A stretch of 64,000 bases of DNA from Myxococcales bacterium (GTDB lineage Bacteria; Myxococcota_A; Polyangia; Haliangiales; Haliangiaceae): NCBI GenBank assembly GCA_016794525.1, contig JAEUJY010000118.1:1-64000 (forward strand). The letters are read 5' to 3'. Under the pieces are notes generated by a model. It made no database searches and had not been told where the DNA came from. It saw only the letters and a program-made list of their open reading frames with translations. Positions 47,776-54,731 of this stretch are shown in pieces; position 1 is the stretch's first letter, and every line of letters begins with the position of its first letter. The translations under genes were made by a program, and so were the position numbers.

Positions 47776-48552
47776 CTACAGCCCGACGGCGTCGCCCAGC
47801 ACGCTGGCCACGCCCGCGACCGCCTCGATGGTGTTGGCGATGTTCGCCAGCGCCAGCAGCTCCTTCTGTCCGCGGGTGAAGTCGTAACAGAACCGGGCGA
47901 TCTTCTTGTCGGCCGAGTCGGACGCGCCGGCGGCCGGCTGCAGCGCGTCCTTGGTGATGACCTTCAGGCCGAGCGTGACCTTGGCCCGCGTCGGGTACAG
48001 CAGCTGGTTCCACTGCTGCTCCTCGACGTTGAACGTGCTCAGGCGCACCGGGACGATGCGGCCCGGGCCCCAGATGAACAGCGTGACCGGCACCTCGGGC
48101 CGCGCCGCCGACCGCTGCAGGCTGGCCGAGATGCCGCCGCCGCCGATCGACACGTTGATCGATCCGACCAGGCCGCCCAGCAGGCTGTCGCCGGCCGGGT
48201 ACAGCAGCATCTCGAGCGCGGCGATGCGGTCGGCGACGCCGGTGACGAACGCCACCGGGTGGTGCTCGGGCACCTCGAGCGCGTCGGACGCGTCGAGCAC
48301 CAGCGACAGGTTGAACGACTCGGCGGGGTCGTACGGCTGCGCGGTCGGGTCGACCGGCGTCGTCGACGGCGGCGTCCCGGTCGCGGTCGGCGCGCTGCGC
48401 TCGGGCGGCGCGTACGGCGTCAGCGTCCGCTGCAGCGTGTCCGGGTTGTACTGGAAGATGATGATGTTCGGGATCGGGACGATCGGCATCTTGACGAACT
48501 GCACGATCGCGCCCTTGAGCAGCTTGGGACTGCGGCTGTAGCCGTCACCCAT
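47776..48552 (-). CDS. CIS_tube-domain hub protein (Afp7-like)
   Basis: A 258-residue protein; the N-terminus (PIPNIIIFQYNPDTLQRTL) is the hallmark of the contractile-injection-system tube/hub domain, and RVSTF-type strands (VRLSTFNVEEQQW) are in the centre. The C-terminus is an amphipathic helical tail with hydrophobic Gly/Ala/Val stretch. Probably the hub adaptor between tube and spike. I chose ATG 48552 (MGDGYSRSP); six more residues are possible at 48570. It overlaps the stop of the small DUF4157 gene. Confidence 0.87.
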   Translation of the reverse strand: MGDGYSRSPKLLKGAIVQFVKMPIVPIPNIIIFQYNPDTLQRTLTPYAPPERSAPTATGTPPSTTPVDPTAQPYDPAESFNLSLVLDASDALEVPEHHPVAFVTGVADRIAALEMLLYPAGDSLLGGLVGSINVSIGGGGISASLQRSAARPEVPVTLFIWGPGRIVPVRLSTFNVEEQQWNQLLYPTRAKVTLGLKVITKDALQPAAGASDSADKKIARFCYDFTRGQKELLALANIANTIEAVAGVASVLGDAVGL

Positions 48553-49066
48553 GACGCGGCTTCCTCTCACGCTGCGGCGGGCCGCTGCCTTCGCGGTCGG
48601 TGGCGACGACCTCGGTCGGCGACAGCCGGCGGCCGGTCTGCTGCAGCACGTGCGCGAGCTCGTGGTAGACCAGCGCGCGGCCGGCGTCGGTGCCCGGCGC
48701 GTACTGGCCCTCGGCGAAGAACACGCTGCGCCCGGCGGTGAACGCCCGGGCGTCCTGGCCGGCGGCGGCGTGCGCCGCGGCGGCGTCGGTGTGCAGCCGG
48801 ACCGCGCCGAGGTCGGCGCCGAACGCGCGCTCGGCCTCGGTCCGCAGCTCGGTCGGCAGCGGGCGCCCGACCGACGCCGGCAGCTCGGCGGTGGCCGCCG
48901 GCGCCGGCGTCAGGATCCGCGCGACGTTGACCTGCCCGCGCAGCGCGGCCTGGGTCGCCTCCTCGGCCTGGCGCTCGAGCGAGCGATCGATCGCGCGCGG
49001 CCGCTTGCCGGCGGCCGGCTTGCGCGCGATCGGGCCCGCGACCCGGGGCGCGTGGCGGACCCTCAC
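48545..49066 (-). CDS. small DUF4157 protein inside the eCIS structural operon
   Basis: A 173-residue protein that is almost only a DUF4157 domain: FGADLGAVRLHTDAAA near residue 82-97 and the HExxH motif HELAH at 135-139. Its N-terminal 60 residues are basic and Ala-rich. It lacks any C-terminal toxin domain, unlike the giant protein at 24986-31714. Start is GTG overlapping the previous stop; end overlaps the hub gene. Placement between ATPase and hub genes suggests a core function such as processing or loading of cargo rather than being cargo. Confidence 0.88.
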   Translation of the reverse strand: MRVRHAPRVAGPIARKPAAGKRPRAIDRSLERQAEEATQAALRGQVNVARILTPAPAATAELPASVGRPLPTELRTEAERAFGADLGAVRLHTDAAAAHAAAGQDARAFTAGRSVFFAEGQYAPGTDAGRALVYHELAHVLQQTGRRLSPTEVVATDREGSGPPQRERKPRHG

Positions 49067-49299
49067 CGCACCACCTCGTAGAGCTCGTCGACGATCCGCG
49101 CCACCAGCGCCGCCCGCGGCAGCCCGGCCGGCACCCGCACCCGCAGGTCGACGCGGGCCAGCCGACCGATCCGGCCGGTGCCGCGCAGCCGCGCCTGCAC
49201 CGCGCGCACGATCTCGTCGGCCAGCGCCGGCGCGTCGGCCGGCGCGACGCCGGGCAGGCGCAGCACCAGCTCCTCGATCGCGACCGCCTCACACCGCAT
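49063..49299 (-). CDS. small eCIS-locus protein, 78 residues
   Basis: A 78-residue protein with alternating hydrophobic and charged residues (EELVLRLPGVAPADAPALAD, then VDLRVRVPAG). It has a predicted alpha/beta fold and no signal peptide or cysteines apart from C3. I do not recognise the family. Its start overlaps the ATPase stop and its end overlaps the DUF4157 gene. Position is conserved-looking for a chaperone or adaptor, but that is inference. Confidence 0.75.
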   Translation of the reverse strand: MRCEAVAIEELVLRLPGVAPADAPALADEIVRAVQARLRGTGRIGRLARVDLRVRVPAGLPRAALVARIVDELYEVVR

Positions 49300-51304
49300 G
49301 GGCCACCACCTCGCGCTCGCGCTCGGTCAACGACCGCCCGTCCTTCTGCAGCTCGCGGTCGACGCCGCGCAGCAGGTGGGCCGCGGTGACCGCGCCGCCG
49401 TCGCGCCGCGCCGCCACCACCGCCGCGAGCACCGCGTACTTGATCTGCGCGCCGGTGAGGTCGAGCGCCGCCAGCGCGTCGAGGGGCCGGCCCAGCGCGT
49501 CGACGTCCTCGACGCGCGCCAGGTCGCGGGCCAGCCGGCGCCACAGCAGCCGCCGCTGCGTGACGTCGGGGCGGGGCAGCTCGAGGACGTAGCGCAGCCG
49601 GCGGATGAACGCCGGGTCGATGTTGCCGCGCTTGTTCGAGGTCAGGATCGCGACGCCGGCGTAGGCCTCGATCGCCTGCAGGAGGTGGTTGGTGTCGGTG
49701 TTGGCGTAGCGATCGTGCGCGTCCTTGATCTCGGTGCGCTTGCCGAACAGCGCGTCGGCCTCGTCGAACAGCAGCACCGCGTCCATGTGCTCGGCGCGCG
49801 CGAGGATCCGGGTCAGGTTCTTGGCGGTCTCGCCGATGTACTTGCTGATCACCGTCGCCAGCGAGATCCGGTACAGGTTGAGGCCGAGGTCGCGCGCGAT
49901 CACCTGCGCGGCCATCGTCTTGCCGGTGCCCGGCGCGCCGGTCAGCAACAGGAACAGGCCGCGCCCGCTAGGGAACATCCGGCGCAGCTGCGGCTGGTGC
50001 CAGAGCTCGTCGCGGATCCCGCCCTCGTAGGCGAAGTCGCGCAGGCCGTCGGCGACCGCCGCCGGCAGCACCAGGTCGTCCCAGGTGAACGGGCAGTCGA
50101 TCCGGCGGGCCAGATCGCCCAGGCGATCGCCGTCGCGATCGCGGATCAGCGCGGCGGCGCGGCCCGGGCTGGCGACGTTGCGGTTGGCGACCTCGACCAG
50201 ATCGGCCGGGGTCGCGCGGTAGCGTCGCGCCAGCTCGGCGCGCTCGTCGCCCGACCAGCCGGCGGCGGCGGGCACGATCGTCTCCCACAGCGCCGCGCGC
50301 TCGGCCGGCGTCGCCGGCGGCAGCTCGACGGCGATGTCGAGCGCGCCGGCCAGCGGCGCGACCACCGCGCCCGGCTCGACGCACACGAGCGTCAGCGGGA
50401 ACGGCGCCGGCAGCTGCGGCCACGGCCGCCGACCCGCCGCGTCACCGGTGAACGCCATCGCGGTCTGGGTGAGGAACGCCTGACGGTGCGCGCGCCGCAC
50501 CACCTCGCCCCAGCCGGCGTCGTCGACGCCGTCGCTGTCGATCGCCAGCAGGCGCAGCCCCAGCGCCCGGGCCAGCGCCGCGGCGAAGCTGGCGCGCCCG
50601 GTCCCGCTCGGGGCGCGCACGATCACCCGCACGGCGCGCGCCGCCTGATCGCCCTGCCAGCGCGCGGTGACCTCGGCGGCGGTCGCCTCGAGCGGCCAGC
50701 TGGCCAGCGGCGCGACCGCCTCGACCGGCCGCGCCAGCGCGACCAGCGGCGCCTCGATCGCGAAGGCGCCGGTGAACCAGTCGACGATCGCCGGATCGAG
50801 CGCCAGCCCGTCGGGCTCGCCCGGCGCCAGCTCGATCCGCCGCACCAGCTCCCAGCGCGCGAGCGGCGAGTCGGGGGTGAGCACGCGGCGCAGGCCGTGG
50901 TCGCCGAGCCGCGCCACCGCCGCCTCGGTCGGCACGCCGCGCCCGTGCAGCGCCGCGAACGCGCCGGCCAGCTCCGGCGCCAGCGCCGCCGCCAGCAGCA
51001 CCCGCACGACGTCGCGCTCGCGGGCGTCGAGCCCGAACAGCGCGGCCAGGTGGCCGAGCCCGGGGCCGCCGTCGGCCACGACGCGGTCGGCCTGCGCGCG
51101 CAGCGCGCTCAGCTCGCGGCCGCGCGGATCGTCGGCGCGCCACGCGCGCGCCGCGGCCGCGTCGTCGAGGACGTCGACCGTCTCGGGCGCGGCGGCCCGG
51201 TGCTCGCGCCAGGCCAGCTCCTGGTACAGCCCCAGCTGCACCGCGGCGACGATCGCGCGCAGCTCGCGATCGCGGTCGGCCTGCGTCGACGCCGCGGTCG
51301 TCAC
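49289..51304 (-). CDS. AAA+ ATPase of eCIS (Afp15/Pvc15-like)
   Basis: A 671-residue protein. The C-terminal AAA+ domain has GAPGTGKT (about 454-461), LLFDEADALFG (about 511-521) and arginine-finger region FIRRLRYVLELP. The N-terminal half contains a second NTPase-like fold with a worn P-loop (APSGTGRASF near 231), as in other eCIS ATPases. These proteins are needed for assembly, not for ClpV-type sheath recycling. GTG start overlaps the DUF4255 stop. No ClpV-like gene is in the window. Confidence 0.93.
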   Translation of the reverse strand: MTTAASTQADRDRELRAIVAAVQLGLYQELAWREHRAAAPETVDVLDDAAAARAWRADDPRGRELSALRAQADRVVADGGPGLGHLAALFGLDARERDVVRVLLAAALAPELAGAFAALHGRGVPTEAAVARLGDHGLRRVLTPDSPLARWELVRRIELAPGEPDGLALDPAIVDWFTGAFAIEAPLVALARPVEAVAPLASWPLEATAAEVTARWQGDQAARAVRVIVRAPSGTGRASFAAALARALGLRLLAIDSDGVDDAGWGEVVRRAHRQAFLTQTAMAFTGDAAGRRPWPQLPAPFPLTLVCVEPGAVVAPLAGALDIAVELPPATPAERAALWETIVPAAAGWSGDERAELARRYRATPADLVEVANRNVASPGRAAALIRDRDGDRLGDLARRIDCPFTWDDLVLPAAVADGLRDFAYEGGIRDELWHQPQLRRMFPSGRGLFLLLTGAPGTGKTMAAQVIARDLGLNLYRISLATVISKYIGETAKNLTRILARAEHMDAVLLFDEADALFGKRTEIKDAHDRYANTDTNHLLQAIEAYAGVAILTSNKRGNIDPAFIRRLRYVLELPRPDVTQRRLLWRRLARDLARVEDVDALGRPLDALAALDLTGAQIKYAVLAAVVAARRDGGAVTAAHLLRGVDRELQKDGRSLTEREREVVAHAV

Positions 51305-52560
51305 GGCACCTGCACCCAGGCCGGGGCCGACTCGCTGCCGTTGACGATGACGCGGACCGGCAGGTGCGCGCCTGGCGGCGCGCCCGCCGGCAAGACGAAC
51401 GTGAGCTCGCGCGCCGAGCCGACCGCGAACTCGCCGGGGTTGAGCGCGCCCGGCGTGCCGGCGGTCAACACCAGCGCCGCCACCGACACCCGCGTCACGA
51501 CCGGCGTCGTCGGGTCGCTGAACCGGCCGCCGGTGACCGTGTAGACGCCCGCCACCGGGCCGGTGATCGCGACCGCGGGCGCGATCTGGAACGGCGTCTC
51601 GTTGGACGACACCGTCGTCGTGTGGGCGCGCCCGTCGGAGCCGGTGGTCGTGCGGGTGAGCCGCACCGCCGCGGTGTACGCGCCGGGCAACGTCGCGACC
51701 GCGTCGATCAGCTCGGCGACGGTGAAGAACACGCGGTCGCCGGCGCCGCTGACGCCCCAGGCGGGGCCGACGGCCACCGCGTCGGACCACCCCGGGCCGC
51801 GCACCAGCACCTCGAGCGTCCCGCCGCCCAGCCCGGTGCCGAACACCACCACCTCGTCGCCGATCGCGGCCTGCGCCGGCTGCACCTCGATCGCGCGGGC
51901 GGTCGCCTCGCCGGGGATCGTGAAGCGGACCGTGTTGCGGCTGCCGGTCAGGCGCGGGAGGCCGCCGATGAAGGTCTCGACGCCCCAGCTCAGCACGCGG
52001 CCGCGGGCCGCGGTGGGCTCCTCGGGCTCGAGCAGCACCACCGACACCTCGTAGTAGGCCGACAGCCGCAGCGCGTGCGAGCCGGCGGTCCAGTAGCTGA
52101 CCGCCTCGCTGACCGGGACGTGGCGCAGCGACACGCGCAGCTTGTTCTCGTCGCCGATCAACAGCGGGTCGAGGATCTTCACGCCGAACAGCTCGGTCGC
52201 GTCGTCGATCACCGGGTAGTCGTGCAGCGCCTTCACCGCCAGCCCCATCAGCTGCTGCTCGCGGTACGGCCCGTGCTCGTCGAGCGCGGTCGAGAACGCG
52301 GTCACGACGTAGTGCAGGTTGAGCCCGAGGGGCGAGAAGCGGATCGGCGTGTCGGGGCGCCCGCGCCACGGCTGGTTCTTGACCGCGGCCTCCTCGGACA
52401 GGTGGTACAGGTAGATGCCGACCGAGTTGTCCTCGGTGAGCTTGTCGGGCGGCAGGCTGGTCACGACCAGCGGCGCCGGCGAGGCCGGCGACGCGGTGAT
52501 GGTCTCGCGGACCAGCGTCACCAGCGTGCGCGTGACGCGCGACAGATCGAGGAGCGCCAT
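51301..52560 (-). CDS. DUF4255 tail terminator/cap protein (Afp16/Pvc16-like)
   Basis: A 419-residue protein. The N-terminal 190 residues are the DUF4255/Pvc16-N domain (VGIYLYHLSEEAAVKNQPW, LNLHYVVTAFSTALDEHGPY, shortened here), which closes the distal end of the sheath and tube. The C-terminal 220 residues look like two Ig/TIG-type sandwiches (IGDEVVVFGTGLGG and GVYTVTGGRFSDP). Extra sandwiches make this longer than minimal caps and may reach outside the particle. ATG overlaps the stop of the Ala/Pro-rich gene. Confidence 0.92.
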   Translation of the reverse strand: MALLDLSRVTRTLVTLVRETITASPASPAPLVVTSLPPDKLTEDNSVGIYLYHLSEEAAVKNQPWRGRPDTPIRFSPLGLNLHYVVTAFSTALDEHGPYREQQLMGLAVKALHDYPVIDDATELFGVKILDPLLIGDENKLRVSLRHVPVSEAVSYWTAGSHALRLSAYYEVSVVLLEPEEPTAARGRVLSWGVETFIGGLPRLTGSRNTVRFTIPGEATARAIEVQPAQAAIGDEVVVFGTGLGGGTLEVLVRGPGWSDAVAVGPAWGVSGAGDRVFFTVAELIDAVATLPGAYTAAVRLTRTTTGSDGRAHTTTVSSNETPFQIAPAVAITGPVAGVYTVTGGRFSDPTTPVVTRVSVAALVLTAGTPGALNPGEFAVGSARELTFVLPAGAPPGAHLPVRVIVNGSESAPAWVQVP

Positions 52561-53441
52561 CAGCGCTGCCCCAGGCCGAAGCCGCGGTGGAGGAGGCCCG
52601 GGCCCCGCGGCGCGGCGGCCGGCGCGGCGGCGCGGATCACGACCGGCGCGGGCGCCGGTGGCGCGGGCGGCGCGGCCGGGACCACCTCGACGATCAGGCG
52701 CCCGATCGACAGCGACGGCGCGGGCGCCGCCGGCGGGGCCGCCGCGGTCGGCGGCGCGGGCTGGAGGCTCGGCGGTGATGCGGCCGGCGCGCGCGGCGCG
52801 GGCACCGACGGCGCGACGGGCGCGGCGAGCGGTGGCGGCGGCGTGAGCGGGACCGTGGCCCGCGGCCCCGGCGACGGCGCAGGCGTCGGCGCGCTCGCCG
52901 GCGCCGTGGACCGCTCGCGCGGCGCCGCGACCGCCACGACCGGCGCCGCGACCGGCACGATCGGCGCGACGCGCGCCTCGCCGACGCGATCATCGGGAGC
53001 GACCACGCCGGGCTGGCCGACCGGCGGCGCGGCCGCCACGAGCGGGCGGGCGACGAGGCTCGGCGGCGTCGGCGCGAGCGTCCCCGGCGGGGCGACCTCG
53101 GCGCGCGGGGCCAGCGGCGCGCTCGGCCCGAGCGGCAGCGGCGAGGCACCCGCCGCGGGCCCCAGCGGCGTCGCCGGTGACGCCGCCGCCGGCCGGATCG
53201 TCGCGGCCCGGGTGGGCGCCGACGCGGCGGACGCGACCCGCGGGCTCGACACCGCCGGAGCGATCGCGCGGCCCGTCGCCGGCGCGACGCTCGCGGCCGC
53301 CGGCGCCGCGGCCTCGACCACGGGCGGCGCATCGAACGGATCATCGATCGTCGCGCTCGGCGGCGCCGCCGGCGCCAGCGCACGCGCGGGCGCACCACCG
53401 AACGCGGCGCGCTCGACCAGGCGGCGCAGGTAGCCCGCCAC
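52560..53441 (-). CDS. Ala/Pro-rich low-complexity eCIS protein
   Basis: A 293-residue protein beginning GYLRRLVERAAFGG, followed by about 270 residues made mainly of Ala, Pro, Val and Ser without secondary structure motifs. The C-terminus (SIGRLIVEVVPA and LLHRGFGLGQR) is slightly more ordered. GTG start is set by overlap with the previous stop. No family is visible. Its place next to cap and tube genes, and the absence of another tape-measure candidate, make a length-setting or spacer role possible, but it lacks the long coiled coil usual for that. Confidence 0.65.
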   Translation of the reverse strand: MAGYLRRLVERAAFGGAPARALAPAAPPSATIDDPFDAPPVVEAAAPAAASVAPATGRAIAPAVSSPRVASAASAPTRAATIRPAAASPATPLGPAAGASPLPLGPSAPLAPRAEVAPPGTLAPTPPSLVARPLVAAAPPVGQPGVVAPDDRVGEARVAPIVPVAAPVVAVAAPRERSTAPASAPTPAPSPGPRATVPLTPPPPLAAPVAPSVPAPRAPAASPPSLQPAPPTAAAPPAAPAPSLSIGRLIVEVVPAAPPAPPAPAPVVIRAAAPAAAPRGPGLLHRGFGLGQR

Positions 53442-54202
53442 TAGCGCGCCCCCTGCTCGCGCTCGATGAGCTCGACGTAGGCGCGCCGCCGACCGCGCGG
53501 CAGCGACAGGATCTCCGACAGCGACCAGCCGTAGCTGCGCGCCAGGCGGTGGACCTCGGCCGCCCGCTGGTCGCGCTCGGCCAGGAGCCGGGCCAGCAAG
53601 AACGGCTGCACGTCGAACCGCACCAGGTGCGCGTGCCCGCACTCCGGGCACACCGCGTCGAGCTCGGTCGACACCAGCGGCGCGATCCGCTCGAGCGCGT
53701 CGGCGATCGTCGCGTCGTCGGCGTCGCCGCTCAGGCGACAGCGCGCCGCCAGCGCGCGCTCGGGCTCGGGCGCCAGCGCGGCGGCCAGCTCGTCGGCGCC
53801 GGTCGGCACCCGCAGCTCGGTGCCGTCGGCCAGGCGGTAGCGCCCGGCGGTGATCGCCGCGGCGGCCTCGGCCTCGGGCCGGATCGCCGCGCACAGCGCC
53901 GACAGCCGGAAGTCGAGATCGAACTGCGCCGCGCACGCCGGACAGGTGACGGTGCTCGCGACGCGATCGCCGAGCTCGGCGCGGTAGACCGCGGCCAGCA
54001 CCCGGTCGCGATCGGCGGCCGCCAGCGTCGCCGCGTGGCCCGGCCCGCAGGCCGCACCGGCGACGTCGACCAGCAGCCGATCGACCAGCGCGATCGCCGA
54101 CCAGGTGTCGGCGTCGACCACCGACTCCTCGTCGTCGCCGCGCAGCGGCCGCACGAACACGCAGCCGGGGCGGTCGCCGTATGTGACCTCGATCCGACGC
54201 AT
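53441..54202 (-). CDS. T4-type baseplate hub assembly chaperone with zinc ribbons
   Basis: A 253-residue protein. CPAC near residue 87 and CPEC near residue 186, each followed by a strand such as AQFDLDF and HLVRFDV, give rubredoxin-like ribbons. DVQPFLLARLLAER and YGWSLSEILSLPRGRR at the C-terminus match the T4 family baseplate hub assembly chaperone (DUF6760-like neighbours, gp26/gp51 position) present in many eCIS loci. It lies between tube and Ala/Pro-rich genes and is probably not part of the final particle. Confidence 0.8.
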   Translation of the reverse strand: MRRIEVTYGDRPGCVFVRPLRGDDEESVVDADTWSAIALVDRLLVDVAGAACGPGHAATLAAADRDRVLAAVYRAELGDRVASTVTCPACAAQFDLDFRLSALCAAIRPEAEAAAAITAGRYRLADGTELRVPTGADELAAALAPEPERALAARCRLSGDADDATIADALERIAPLVSTELDAVCPECGHAHLVRFDVQPFLLARLLAERDQRAAEVHRLARSYGWSLSEILSLPRGRRRAYVELIEREQGAR

Positions 54203-54217
54203 GGAGGGGGCCCGCGA

Positions 54218-54718
54218 CTACCGCTCGGTCGGTTCGCCGACGCTGGTGTCCCGCTCCCAGCCCTCGTTCTCCAGCTTCATCATCTCGATCGCCACTGCGT
54301 TGGCGTTGGCGTCGAGCTCGGGCATCGCCTGGTACTCGGACACCCAGCAGCGGTAGACCTTGTAGGCCTTGACCACCTGGCTGTCCTCGTTGAGCAGCTC
54401 GATGATGATGTCCTTGCGGAACTTCGCCAGCGAGATCGCGCCGGCCCCGCCGACGTCGTAGACCAGGTTGGCCCACTTCTCGAACTCGTCGTCGTGGGTG
54501 AGGCCGCGCTCGAGGGTGATCGACTCGAACGAGATCGCGGCCGGCATGTGGCGCGCGGTCGACGGGTCGTTGCCCTCGCGGTGCTTGACCACCTCGACCG
54601 TCCGCTTGAGCGCGCTGCATTTGGTGACGCCCGCGACGTAGCGGCCGTCCCACTTCACGCGGAACTTGAAGTTCTTGTACGGGTCGAAGCGATGGGTGTT
54701 GACGCTGAACTTGGCCAT
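54218..54718 (-). CDS. inner tube protein (gp19/Afp1-like)
   Basis: A 166-residue tail tube protein. YKNFKFRVKWDGRYVAGVTK, then EVVKHREGNDPSTARHMPA, and the final NANAVAIEMMKLENEGWERD are hallmark segments of the T4 gp19/Afp1 group. It stacks as hexamer rings inside the sheath and is the channel for cargo. Only one such gene is seen here, against several in Afp. A strong GAGGAGG-type ribosome site lies in the preceding 14-base gap, overlapping the sheath stop codon, suggesting high expression. Confidence 0.95.
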   Translation of the reverse strand: MAKFSVNTHRFDPYKNFKFRVKWDGRYVAGVTKCSALKRTVEVVKHREGNDPSTARHMPAAISFESITLERGLTHDDEFEKWANLVYDVGGAGAISLAKFRKDIIIELLNEDSQVVKAYKVYRCWVSEYQAMPELDANANAVAIEMMKLENEGWERDTSVGEPTER

Positions 54719-54731
54719 GGCGCGCTCCTCC

